This document shows, in pieces, positions 21,139 to 29,416 of a DNA stretch of 37,498 nt (the stretch's first letter is position 1; the number at the start of each line of letters is the position of its first letter). A model generated the notes under the pieces. The model was given only the letters and a program-made list of their open reading frames with translations. It did no database searches and had not been told where the DNA came from. This DNA is from a virus, in IMG/VR virus record IMGVR_UViG_3300021425_000084, positions 1-37,498 of that record; one strand, 5' to 3'. The translations under genes and the position numbers were made by a program.

Positions 21139-23743
21139 AGTAACCTATGCTGATGAAGTAATCCCTGACTTTGGGATACCTTTCCCCACTGGTAAGCTGC
21201 GAGTGGAAAAGGGAGAACTCAAACTGGCACTATCGCCAGAAGAGATACAGGCTACACCAGATGAGGAGTTGCAGACACTCTTTGACTTGATGGAGAAGCA
21301 GCCGATACTGGAGAAGCAAGATCCAGTAAAGTACGGGTGGACACTAGAGAGTTGGCGTAGGGTAATGGAGAATTGGAAGGATACCAAGATACACATCATC
21401 CTTGGTGGAAATCGGTGTATTACAGGTGATACGCCCATCTTATGTGCAAAAACGGGGGTAGAACGCCCTGTGAGTTCCATAAAGGGGGAGCATGAGGTGC
21501 TTTCTATGTATCGTGGCGATGTTGCTATCGCAAAAGCTGGAGAACCTTTTCGCAAGGGAGTGTTGCCAATTTTGCGTGTAACATTGGAAGATGGATCAAG
21601 TTTTCGATCTTCTTTTTGGCATATGGTTTGGGATTCAAATGGGATTTGGCGACCCGCACATTCCTTGCGTGTTGGAGACGGGCTTTCCCTTCACCCGTCC
21701 ATGATGGGCATTTCCCTGAAATCGTGGCGGAAAGATGTGCCGCATTCGTTTCAAACACTTGAAGATTTGATGGATGATTGTTTTGAACATTCCCATCTAT
21801 GTGATGAACTACTTCATGCTGCTTTAGAGTCCTGCCTAGTTGCTTTTCAGCGACGATACGATGCTCCCATACATAGCACTGCTTTCGATAATATCCCCCT
21901 TCTGATTTCTGCTCTCGCTTCTTATTCTCGTTTCGGCACGAAGGGTGGTCAGGCATATACACTTTCACATAGCCAGAGCCAGAGACTACTTTCCCACCTT
22001 GCCAATTTGGATGCAGCTTCCCAGATCTGGGGCCAGTTCTTTGACATTTTATCCCGTGCTTCTTGCAGACCTTGTAAATCAGCTTCGGGGTCACTCTCGG
22101 ATCGAGGTGTTTGGAAAGATGATCTGCAATCCATTGTTGAGTGCGTCCTTGATTTATCCAGTCACGGATCTGCGAAACTGGATAGTTTATACAATTATGT
22201 TTTGGCATATGAAAGAAATTGGGCGGCAATTAGTAGTTTGTCAAATACTATTACCTCCATAGAGCGTGTAGGTAAAGAGGAAGTGTGGGATATGGAAGTT
22301 GAATACTCGCATAATTACTACGCCCAAGGTTGCTTCCATCACAACAGCACGAAGAGTACGTTCGCCAATAGGTTGCTGGTGGATATGGCACAGAAGATTG
22401 ATGAGGCTAAGATTTATCATTGGCACGATAACGAGGAACGTTCTGTAGTAGACGCACAAGCCACGATCTTTAACAGCTTGCCATTTGATCTACGTGAGAA
22501 GGGACAGAAGCGTGGAGGACAGAATTATAGCGTTACGTATAACCAGAAGACAGGATTTGTCGGAAGGCTACCCACATGTATCTTGCCACCACGAGATGGT
22601 ATCGACAGGGGTAGTAGCATTTTCTTCAAGTATTATACGCAGTATTTGCAGAACCAGCAGGTAGCAGAGGGATTCAATGCACACATCATAGAGATGGATG
22701 AAGAATGTCCTTTGAAGTTATTTCAGACAATGATTCCCCGTACAGTGGACTTTCATGGTAGGATCATCCTGACCTTTACCACATTGCAGGGGTGGACTCC
22801 ACTAATTGCAGAACTACTCAAGGGTGCAGAGACAGTGGCGACTCGGTACGCTCCGACAGAAGGCAGGGAGTTACCAGTGGAGCAGATATGTCATGCTTGG
22901 CCATCAGCTCGCATTTACTACTGGTGGACACAAGACAATCCGTTTATCGACTCACACCACTTGGTTGAACAGTACGTCAATCAACCTGTAGAAGAGAGGT
23001 TAGCTAGGTTGTATGGTATTCCTACAAAGACACAGCAAGGCAAGTTTCCGAAGTTTAACAAGGATGTAAATGTCGTACCGCACGGAGAGATACCATTTAT
23101 CAAACACCCAGACAAATACCCAGTCACTCGATATTTTATCACTGATCCAGCAGGCACTAAGCCTTGGGTTGCAGTATGGATTGGAGTTATAAGAGATGGT
23201 CGGGTGTATGTGTATCGTGAATCACCAACAGAAGAATGGTGTCAACCACATGTCAATAATGCTGGCACACCAGTAGGTAAGCCGAGTGTAGGACAGAAAC
23301 CCAACGGATGGGGCTATTTACAGTGGAAGGAACACTTTATCGGCTTGGAGCAGGATGAAGAAATTATTCAGCGTATCTGTGACCCAGGGTTCGGAACTCA
23401 GAAGGTAACAAAAACTGATGGACAGACAGACCTGTTCTCAGAAATGGCAGCATTAGACTTCCATATGGTTCCAGTGTATCGTGGTGACGTAGAGGCAGGG
23501 GTGGCAAAGATCAATGATCTCTTAGCATGGAATGATCGCAAGCCGATGTCTGTGATAAACAGACCACAACTGTATGTAAGTGACCAGTGCCAGAATACAA
23601 TTAACTCAATGCTGGAATACACAGGGTGCAGCAAGGAAGAACATTTTAAGGATTTTGTGGATACGATTAGATATGGCGTAACTAACGGACTGCACTACTG
23701 TGAAGAAGGTGGTCTTGAAGCTACAGGCGGAGGTGGTTATTGA
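21131..23743 (+). CDS. terL: Terminase large subunit with intein in Walker A (870 aa; 560 aa after splicing)
   Basis: The spliced protein (residues 1-95 + 406-870) reads HIILGGNR joined to STKSTF: the Walker A motif GGNRSTKST is restored only by removal of the insert. Walker B is IIEMDEECP, the coupling motif LTFTTLQGWTP follows, and the nuclease half has ITDPAGTKPW, RICDPGFG and FKDFVDTIRYG with the three catalytic Asp residues. It is the ATP-driven DNA packaging motor and nuclease. The length after splicing is typical. The insert (96-405) is described separately. The start at 21131 overlaps the upstream gene. Without splicing the ATPase would be inactive. Confidence 0.95.
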   Translation: MPKVTYADEVIPDFGIPFPTGKLRVEKGELKLALSPEEIQATPDEELQTLFDLMEKQPILEKQDPVKYGWTLESWRRVMENWKDTKIHIILGGNRCITGDTPILCAKTGVERPVSSIKGEHEVLSMYRGDVAIAKAGEPFRKGVLPILRVTLEDGSSFRSSFWHMVWDSNGIWRPAHSLRVGDGLSLHPSMMGISLKSWRKDVPHSFQTLEDLMDDCFEHSHLCDELLHAALESCLVAFQRRYDAPIHSTAFDNIPLLISALASYSRFGTKGGQAYTLSHSQSQRLLSHLANLDAASQIWGQFFDILSRASCRPCKSASGSLSDRGVWKDDLQSIVECVLDLSSHGSAKLDSLYNYVLAYERNWAAISSLSNTITSIERVGKEEVWDMEVEYSHNYYAQGCFHHNSTKSTFANRLLVDMAQKIDEAKIYHWHDNEERSVVDAQATIFNSLPFDLREKGQKRGGQNYSVTYNQKTGFVGRLPTCILPPRDGIDRGSSIFFKYYTQYLQNQQVAEGFNAHIIEMDEECPLKLFQTMIPRTVDFHGRIILTFTTLQGWTPLIAELLKGAETVATRYAPTEGRELPVEQICHAWPSARIYYWWTQDNPFIDSHHLVEQYVNQPVEERLARLYGIPTKTQQGKFPKFNKDVNVVPHGEIPFIKHPDKYPVTRYFITDPAGTKPWVAVWIGVIRDGRVYVYRESPTEEWCQPHVNNAGTPVGKPSVGQKPNGWGYLQWKEHFIGLEQDEEIIQRICDPGFGTQKVTKTDGQTDLFSEMAALDFHMVPVYRGDVEAGVAKINDLLAWNDRKPMSVINRPQLYVSDQCQNTINSMLEYTGCSKEEHFKDFVDTIRYGVTNGLHYCEEGGLEATGGGGY
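21416..22345 (+). other. Intein in terminase large subunit (310 aa), Cys1...His-Asn/Ser+1
   Basis: Block A is CITGDTPILC (C96 is Cys1). Block B is SSFWHMVW (H164, with Ser in place of the usual Thr). Block F is VWDMEVEYSHNYYAQG and block G is CFHHN with N405, followed by Ser+1 (S406). All residues needed for a class 1 splicing reaction are present: Cys1, block B His, penultimate His, Asn and a Ser nucleophile. No LAGLIDADG (DOD) or forward-frame HNH endonuclease is visible in residues 190-360; that part is the antisense of an HNH gene on the other strand. Inteins often sit in active-site motifs, as here. Confidence 0.93.
21525..22208 (-). CDS. HNH endonuclease encoded antisense within the intein (227 aa)
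   Basis: Read on the minus strand, the intein interior encodes an uninterrupted HNH protein. Residues 1-55 are helical with IADHLSKHLDPRVTPKLIYK, a recognition-helix type region. Residues 62-85 hold HPNWQGGKVVSGSGYVKVY. The nuclease core is YVWEHRIVAEKQLGRTL, then EVVHHIDGNVQNNHPSNL with H135-H136, D138, N143/N148 and H158. The start is ATG at 22208; a TTG at 22229 is in frame. No Shine-Dalgarno is seen. It covers forward codons 132-360, including the antisense of block B. It is a likely homing endonuclease for the intein site, but expression is unproven. Confidence 0.88.
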   Translation of the reverse strand: MPKHNCINYPVSQIRDWINQGRTQQWIADHLSKHLDPRVTPKLIYKVCKKHGIKCQRTGPRSGKLHPNWQGGKVVSGSGYVKVYMPDHPSCRNENKKREQKSEGGYYRKQCYVWEHRIVAEKQLGRTLKQHEVVHHIDGNVQNNHPSNLQVFETNAAHLSATISGKCPSWTGEGKARLQHARNVRVAKSHLNPKPYAKKKIENLIHLPMLHAKLATLPCEKVLQLLR

Positions 23744-23744
23744 T

Positions 23745-23773
23745 TTGACTAGATATTACTTAGAGTGTATAGG
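23745..23773 (+). promoter_or_regulatory. Possible promoter before the portal gene
   Basis: TTGACT (23745-23750), exactly 17 bases, TATAGG (23768-23773). Transcription would start near 23780, the portal ATG, so the message would be leaderless or nearly so. Five of six and four of six bases match the sigma-70 consensus. Confidence 0.35.
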
Positions 23774-23779
23774 TCTCAC

Positions 23780-25861
23780 ATGGATTTGATTACAGACGAA
23801 AATATGACAGATGTTCCCAAAAGCGGGGAACCAGATATACCTTTTTTACAAGAGGCGTACAGTCGCACAGTGCATGACCTCCAAGAATGGGTTGACCAGC
23901 GAGAGCGGGATTACTACACACGAAACTGCAAGTGGAACGGCAAGAGTGAAGACTTTAAGAAGCACAACCGCAATGCAGAGACTGGGGAGGTATTCCCGTG
24001 GGATGGAGCAAGTGACCATGAGAGTCGTGAGGTGGATGACCTCATCAATACTAAGAAGGCTCAGTGTATCAACGCCATCAAGAAAGCGTACATCAATGCC
24101 ATTCCTGTAGAGTCGAATGATATTCAACGTGCTGCGGTAATCTCTAACTTCATGCGTTGGCTCATCAATGCAAAGATGGAGGAGTTCTATGAGCAGATAG
24201 ACTTAGGTATAGATCATTTGTTAGAGAAGTCGATCATGGTACACTCAGTAGAGTGGGACTATTGCAAGCAGCAGATTCAACAGGAACTTACACTTGAAGA
24301 TGCCATAGCAATGGTGGTAAACTCTGGTGGAGATCAGGAACAATTTATGACAGGTGAGTTGGATGACCAGTACATTCCAATGCTCACTGAGGGTTCAGGA
24401 GTTAGTGAGAAGAAAGCTAAGGCGATGCTCACGGAACTGCGAACCACTGGTAAGACGACAGTACCTCTGGACAAGTCGATACGCAACCAACCAGTCATTA
24501 AGGCACTGCCACCCGACGAAGACTTCTTTATGCCATCATGGACGATTGAGCCACAGAAGGTTCCGTATTGTTTCCATGTGATTCACATGACCCCACAGGA
24601 GTTACGTGCCAAGATTAACGAGGACGATTGGGATGAAGAGTTTGTAGAGGAAGCCATTCAAACAGCAGGACAGCAACATGATCCTGCACTGATAGAGGAA
24701 TGGCATCGCAATAACTTTACTGATGGTCGATATGACGAGACTGTGCGGATTATTTACACCTACCAGCGTTTACTGGATGAGGACAATGTGCAGGGAATTT
24801 ATAGGACAATTATGTGCTATGGTGTGGATGCCTATGCCAAGCATGAGTTATTGGATTACCAGCACGGGCAGTATCCATTTATCGTAACGCCATTGGAGCG
24901 TACCAGCAAAAGACTCTACTCTGCCAGGAGTTTGCCAGAGTTGGCAGAGTCATACCAGCAAGTTATCAAAGCCGAGACGGACGCAAGTATTGATAGACAG
25001 TCCTTAGCGACTATGCCACCACTGAAACATACAGTGGGACGCAAACCAACCAAGTACGGGCCAGCAGTACGGGTTCCAGTACTAAGGATGGATGAGATCC
25101 AGTGGGATCAACCACCAAGATTTGACCAAGGCAGTTATGTACTACGTGAGTATATTGAGACGAACCTGAATAGATACTGGGGACGTAATGCCCAAGGCGT
25201 TGACCCTATTGAGGCACAGGTAAAGCAGCAATACCTTGTGGATATTGTACTGGGTCATATCAGGAAGATATTTAATCAAGTGTACTCTCTGTATCAGCAG
25301 TTCGGCCCTGATGAAGAATACTTTAGAGTTGTCGGTGTGGTAGACCAACAGAAGTACACTAAGGGTAAGGCAGGTGAACGCTACGACTTCTGGATAGACT
25401 TTGATATTGGTACGCAAGATCCTGCACAAGTGTTGGAACGTGCTAAAGCTACAGCCGAGCTAGGGCAGATGCTTGATAGATCAGGCACACTGGACACTCA
25501 GCAGTTATTGCAGATTGTTGTAGGACAACTCTGGCCAGGAGCCGCAGACAGAATGATCCAACCCGTTGAGCAAGCACAAGAGAAGGCAGTAGCCGAGGAA
25601 CGCCAAACCATTGCTGAGTTGGTTGCAGGTGTACCACCGAATGTAAGACAGGACGATGCACACCAAATCAAGATGCAAGTCTTTGAGCAGTGGGCAGCAC
25701 AACCTGACATCCAGCAGAAAATGCAACAAGATCCAGCATTAGCGGAACGTGCAATGCAGTACCAGAAGCAGAGACAATTCCAAATTCAACAACAACAGAA
25801 TGCCCAGATCGGTCGGACAGGTACAGCACCTACGGCATACGGGCAGACAGCACAACAGTAA
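23780..25861 (+). CDS. Portal protein, P22-like (693 aa)
   Basis: Large helical protein beginning with coils, with the block VRIIYTYQRLL, then QYPFIVTPLERTSKRLYSAR and LPELAESYQQVIKAETDASI, features of podovirus portal proteins in which a wing domain and a long crown helix follow. The C-terminal 120 residues are Gln-rich and helical (QQKMQQDP, QIQQQQN), like the P22 portal barrel. It directly follows terminase, the common order. The start at 23780 is chosen over a GTG five codons earlier. It ends TAATG with the next gene. Confidence 0.88.
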   Translation: MDLITDENMTDVPKSGEPDIPFLQEAYSRTVHDLQEWVDQRERDYYTRNCKWNGKSEDFKKHNRNAETGEVFPWDGASDHESREVDDLINTKKAQCINAIKKAYINAIPVESNDIQRAAVISNFMRWLINAKMEEFYEQIDLGIDHLLEKSIMVHSVEWDYCKQQIQQELTLEDAIAMVVNSGGDQEQFMTGELDDQYIPMLTEGSGVSEKKAKAMLTELRTTGKTTVPLDKSIRNQPVIKALPPDEDFFMPSWTIEPQKVPYCFHVIHMTPQELRAKINEDDWDEEFVEEAIQTAGQQHDPALIEEWHRNNFTDGRYDETVRIIYTYQRLLDEDNVQGIYRTIMCYGVDAYAKHELLDYQHGQYPFIVTPLERTSKRLYSARSLPELAESYQQVIKAETDASIDRQSLATMPPLKHTVGRKPTKYGPAVRVPVLRMDEIQWDQPPRFDQGSYVLREYIETNLNRYWGRNAQGVDPIEAQVKQQYLVDIVLGHIRKIFNQVYSLYQQFGPDEEYFRVVGVVDQQKYTKGKAGERYDFWIDFDIGTQDPAQVLERAKATAELGQMLDRSGTLDTQQLLQIVVGQLWPGAADRMIQPVEQAQEKAVAEERQTIAELVAGVPPNVRQDDAHQIKMQVFEQWAAQPDIQQKMQQDPALAERAMQYQKQRQFQIQQQQNAQIGRTGTAPTAYGQTAQQ

Positions 25862-26079
25862 TGGCAGAACGAACCGCAGAGAACCGCAACCAAGGCCCAC
25901 TGTGTAAGAGTCTACTCACTAAGACAGGACTCAAGCACAAGACACCTGTTTACGACTTAATAGACACTAAGCAGTTAAAGAAGGAAGTAGATGCTGGTGC
26001 GGAGTATTTCTGGAGTCAACCACACAGGGAAGGCATTAAGCCAATCAAGATAGACTCGAATGACTTTTTATTCAAATGA
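25861..26079 (+). CDS. Small hypothetical protein (72 aa)
   Basis: Basic, no recognised family. It starts in the TAATG overlap with the portal stop and overlaps the next gene by four bases. Such short ORFs between portal and scaffold are frequent in this type of genome. Confidence 0.6.
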   Translation: MAERTAENRNQGPLCKSLLTKTGLKHKTPVYDLIDTKQLKKEVDAGAEYFWSQPHREGIKPIKIDSNDFLFK

Positions 26080-26330
26080 ACGAGCAAGACAAAAGGAAGA
26101 ACCTCCTTCTTGCAATAAATGCATTACGGGATAACCCACACTTTGTATTATTGCGGGAGGAAATTGAGCAGCACTACGAGGTGGCAAAGGCAGCAACGCT
26201 GGAACCTCCTCGCAAAACAGATGGCGATGTGGCTACTGGAGTGCATTTGCACAACACAGGAGTAATGTTGGCATACGAGAATCTTTTAGACTTGATTGAT
26301 AGACCAGAGGATGTAATCTCGGTCGAATAA
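26076..26330 (+). CDS. Small hypothetical protein (84 aa)
   Basis: Helical and charged, with HLHNTGVMLAYENLLDLI near the end. No recognised family. It is the last gene before two consecutive terminators and ends the packaging/portal transcription unit. Confidence 0.6.
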   Translation: MNEQDKRKNLLLAINALRDNPHFVLLREEIEQHYEVAKAATLEPPRKTDGDVATGVHLHNTGVMLAYENLLDLIDRPEDVISVE

Positions 26331-26370
26331 TTTCATATCGTTATTGTTATTGTTCTTAATCATAGGTATG

Positions 26371-26413
26371 GGGTCACGTCTTTTTTTGGTTTTTCAGGCG
26401 TGACCCTTTTTTT
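26371..26413 (+). terminator. Rho-independent terminator
   Basis: GGGTCACG (26371-26378) pairs perfectly with CGTGACCC (26399-26406) across a 20-base T-rich loop; a run of seven T follows. It ends the terminase-portal unit. Confidence 0.85.
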
Positions 26414-26440
26414 ATTTACCACCAACGTATATCGTTGATA

Positions 26441-26469
26441 AGGTGGCTCCACATAGGGGCTGCCTTTTT
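26441..26469 (+). terminator. Second Rho-independent terminator, directly before an ORF
   Basis: Stem AGGTGGCTCC (26441-26450) with GGGGCTGCCT (26456-26465): ten pairs, three of them G-U type, loop ACATA, then five T. The next start codon (26474) lies only four bases after the T run. A 15-base palindrome (26423-26437) precedes the stem. Confidence 0.75.
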
Positions 26470-26473
26470 ATTT

Positions 26474-26680
26474 ATGGACAACGAACACAAATCAGTAAAT
26501 TACCGAGCGGTAACAGATCCCATCAAAGAGGGTAATTGCTATGAGTGCTTTTACCGCTCGGTAAATCCTATGACGGAGTTAGAGCAGCATTGGGCTTGCG
26601 GACTCCTTGTATCAATGGGATCAGCAGAGTCAGTATCCACAGGATATACCTGCGATAAGTTTAAGAAAAATATCTCTTGA
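26474..26680 (+). CDS. Small Cys-containing hypothetical protein (68 aa)
   Basis: The ATG at 26474 is chosen because an in-frame upstream TTG (26435) would put the coding region through a terminator. The product (MDNEHKSVNYRAVTDP...) holds CYECFY and two further cysteines, a possible metal site. No Shine-Dalgarno is present. Two copies of a palindrome lie inside the gene (26500-26513 and 26551-26564). Confidence 0.55.
   Translation: MDNEHKSVNYRAVTDPIKEGNCYECFYRSVNPMTELEQHWACGLLVSMGSAESVSTGYTCDKFKKNIS
26500..26564. repeat. Pair of near-palindromes in inverted orientation
   Basis: TTACCGAGCGGTAA (26500-26513) and TTACCGCTCGGTAA (26551-26564) are exact reverse complements of each other. Each is also a palindrome around a two-base centre. 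They could be two binding sites for a dimeric protein or the arms of an RNA hairpin with a 37-base loop. Confidence 0.8.
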
Positions 26681-26735
26681 CTTAGAAATCCATCACTCAA
26701 TGTGTTGAGTTCTACTGCGAATACTTCGCTGGAAA

Positions 26736-27809
26736 ATGAATACACAAGATGGGGCTACGATTGCCACCCCAAATGAGGCAACGGATGAAAAGTCCGTACT
26801 CTCTCTTGATGACCTAGCCAGCAAGTTGTTGGCTGCGGATACTCAGGAAGATACGGAAGATACCGAAACCACGGAAGAAGCGACCGAGACTGTTGAATCT
26901 GAAGAATTTACTGAAGAGACAGAAGAGGAAGAGGATACCGAGGATTCTACTGCTACGCAAACGGAGGACTCTGATGAGGAGGAAGAAGTTGCTGAAGAGC
27001 AGTCTGATGTTCTTTCTAAGTACGAAATACCCCTGGACGAAATGTCCGAAGATGAACTCAAGGAGTTAAATAAGCGAATTGGCGGTAAGTCCCATAAACG
27101 GATAAACCAACTAACAGCTCAGAAGAAACAACTTGAGGAAGAATTGGCGAGGGCGAAACAGGAGCAACCTGCACAGCAGCAAACTACTGGCACACTCAAA
27201 GCTACCTCTATCAAAGAATTGGAGACGGAAGCGGAGACATACCAGCAGTTAGCAGATTGGGCAGATGAAGCACTGGATAACGAACCTGAGTACGATGATG
27301 ACGGCAATGAATATCTTGCAGAAGCTAATGGTAATAAATACACCAAAGCCGACCTCAAGAATATCAAAAAGCAGGCTCAATCTTTAATAAGGAAAGAGAT
27401 CCCGCAACGCCGCAACTTCATTGATGCTAAGGAGAAATCCGACAAGCTGGCAGAGGAACGCTTTGAGTTCCACACCAATGCGGAGCACGAACTGCATGAC
27501 ACTTACTTGCAGATGGCGAGCGACCCAATATTCCAGCAAGTCGAGAAGATTCTACCCAACGCCAAGTATGTTTTATCGGCGGCTATTGTTGGAGAGCAAT
27601 ATATCATGGGAAGTAGGAAACAAACACCCAGGAAGGTTGCCACTACCAATAAGCCAAAGACAAAGCCAACACCAACAGGTGCGGCACAGCCAAGGAGTAC
27701 AAGTACAAAGAAGAAACAGCAGGCACTTGCCAGCAAGCAGAACCGACTCAAGGCCGAAGGGAGCGTAGATGCACTTTCCAGCATGATGGAAGATATTTTA
27801 TTTAACTAA
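26736..27809 (+). CDS. Capsid scaffold protein (357 aa)
   Basis: The N-terminal 110 residues are extremely acidic (long Glu/Asp/Thr runs), followed by a helical coiled-coil middle (about residues 115-270). A basic C-terminal third is rich in Thr/Lys/Pro. Acidic coiled coil followed by a basic helix-loop end is the build of phage scaffolding proteins, and the gene lies directly before the major capsid gene. No protease motif is present. Confidence 0.85.
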   Translation: MNTQDGATIATPNEATDEKSVLSLDDLASKLLAADTQEDTEDTETTEEATETVESEEFTEETEEEEDTEDSTATQTEDSDEEEEVAEEQSDVLSKYEIPLDEMSEDELKELNKRIGGKSHKRINQLTAQKKQLEEELARAKQEQPAQQQTTGTLKATSIKELETEAETYQQLADWADEALDNEPEYDDDGNEYLAEANGNKYTKADLKNIKKQAQSLIRKEIPQRRNFIDAKEKSDKLAEERFEFHTNAEHELHDTYLQMASDPIFQQVEKILPNAKYVLSAAIVGEQYIMGSRKQTPRKVATTNKPKTKPTPTGAAQPRSTSTKKKQQALASKQNRLKAEGSVDALSSMMEDILFN

Positions 27810-27821
27810 CCCCTATATATA

Positions 27822-28811
27822 ATGGCTAAAGCTACTACCCTTAATGTGACAGGTAATCGGGAACAACTTCTCGATTGGATGTCTCTCGTTGAGCCTGAGA
27901 TGAAACCAGTTTTCACAAGGGCCAAAAAGAAAAAAGCGACTTCAACTTTCCCTGAATGGCAGGTTGACAGCATGGAGGAACCCTCCTTTGACGGAGTTGA
28001 TGAAGGTACTGACGTAACTTCTTTCGACAACAAACGTGCCAACTCTGCCCGACTTGGTAACTACATCCAACACTTCCGCAGAAGCTATCAGGTTTCCAAT
28101 ATTCAGGAACTCGTTGATACCGCAGGTGTTAAATCTGAGTTTGCATACGGAGCTGCTAAAGCAGTACGTGAACTTGGACGTGATGTTGAGTCTGCGATCT
28201 GTTCAAGCAATGATCGTCAACAACAAGCAGGTGCAGGAACTCCATACAAGATGCGTGGTTTCTTCCGCTGGTTAGGCTATAACGGCACAGCAGGTAACAA
28301 CTATCCTTCTGATATTCCAGCCGATCAGCAACTCGGAGCAAGTGGCAACTATGTTGATTCAGGTGGCACTCTTACTGAGGATAACCTTAATACAGTCATG
28401 CAGAACCTTTACGAAGCTAATGGTGCTCCACAAGGTAACTACATGTTCGTTGGTAATCCTAAAGTACGTGGTCAGGTTTCTGACTTCGGGCGTTCTACTT
28501 CCGAGATGTACCAACGCAACGAGGATGCCACATCCAAGAAGATGACCAGCACCATCACTCTCTACGAAGGTGATTTTGGTGTCGTCGAAGTTGTTCCAGC
28601 TTCCGTGTTCGTTGATCGTACTAGCGGTAGTGCCACTCTCAATGATGATAGTGCATTACTTCTGGATACAGGTTCTTACTGCTTGTTCACACTTCAAGCT
28701 GATAACCGCACTGAGTTGGAAAACCAAGGCGGCGGACGCAGAGGTTTTTGTGAGATGATCTGCTCCCTCGGAGTTGAGTCCATCAAATCACATGGTTTCT
28801 TCTACAACTAA
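27822..28811 (+). CDS. Major capsid protein, SU10/DUF5309 type (329 aa)
   Basis: A conserved core with RANSARLGNYIQHFRRSYQVS, then KAVRELGRDVESAI, then a Gly/Asn-rich loop, then MTSTITLYEGDFGVVEVVPA and the end KSHGFFYN matches the SU10-type HK97-fold capsid proteins as I recall them. The length is typical. The start ATG follows a leader (CCCTATATATA) without any Shine-Dalgarno, which is notable for the most abundant virion protein. The scaffold gene ends 12 bases before it. Confidence 0.85.
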   Translation: MAKATTLNVTGNREQLLDWMSLVEPEMKPVFTRAKKKKATSTFPEWQVDSMEEPSFDGVDEGTDVTSFDNKRANSARLGNYIQHFRRSYQVSNIQELVDTAGVKSEFAYGAAKAVRELGRDVESAICSSNDRQQQAGAGTPYKMRGFFRWLGYNGTAGNNYPSDIPADQQLGASGNYVDSGGTLTEDNLNTVMQNLYEANGAPQGNYMFVGNPKVRGQVSDFGRSTSEMYQRNEDATSKKMTSTITLYEGDFGVVEVVPASVFVDRTSGSATLNDDSALLLDTGSYCLFTLQADNRTELENQGGGRRGFCEMICSLGVESIKSHGFFYN

Positions 28812-28836
28812 TCCTTAACAGAGGAGACTTAATAAC

Positions 28837-29331
28837 ATGGCTAACACAGATGTAACTCTCGGAGGTGCGTCCACTGAACTTCTTACAGTTCAGGAACGCA
28901 CCAACGGATTCACACACAAGTTTGAAATCGACCACACCGACATTGATGAAGGTACAGGCACAACCGACACTGTCACAGTGACACTCGGTAGCCTGCCTAC
29001 CAACTTTGTTGTAACTAAGTGCTTTCTTTATGTAAAAGAAGCGTTTGATTATAGTGGCGGTGAAGCAGGCACACTTACTGTACAGGTAGGCACAGATGGA
29101 GATCCAAACAACTTTGCAGCAGCAGCAAGCTTAATCACTACTGGCACACCTGTTGCAGCAGGTACAGTAGTTGGTGCAGCAAGTGGAGTAATCCCAACTG
29201 CCGCAGGAAGTGCAGGCGAATCTGGTGACGCTCTTGAGGCGTTGTTTACTAATTCTGCCGCAGGTTCCCCTTCCCTACTAAACGTAGGCAAACTGGTTAT
29301 CCTTATGGAGATCGGAGAGGATCTACTCTAA
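28837..29331 (+). CDS. Putative head decoration protein (164 aa)
   Basis: Beta-rich, Thr/Gly/Ala-rich protein without a recognised domain, preceded by GAGGAG and located directly after the capsid gene. The end (LVILMEIGEDLL) and overall plan resemble the product of 29417-29950 (ending IIADVIFGNLL), so the two may be diverged paralogues. Position and composition suggest a decoration or head-stabilising protein. A strong terminator follows. Confidence 0.6.
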   Translation: MANTDVTLGGASTELLTVQERTNGFTHKFEIDHTDIDEGTGTTDTVTVTLGSLPTNFVVTKCFLYVKEAFDYSGGEAGTLTVQVGTDGDPNNFAAAASLITTGTPVAAGTVVGAASGVIPTAAGSAGESGDALEALFTNSAAGSPSLLNVGKLVILMEIGEDLL

Positions 29332-29359
29332 TAAGGATTAAGTACACTTACCCCTAACC

Positions 29360-29410
29360 AGCCCGTAGTCATAAGTCTTTTTTCCTTTCGCTTGTGGCTA
29401 CGGGCTTTTT
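29360..29410 (+). terminator. Rho-independent terminator
   Basis: A 16-pair stem (29360-29375 with 29391-29406, two G-U pairs) with a T-rich loop and a following T run. It lies between two structural genes and only seven bases before the next ATG. Confidence 0.9.
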
Positions 29411-29416
29411 CTTAAC

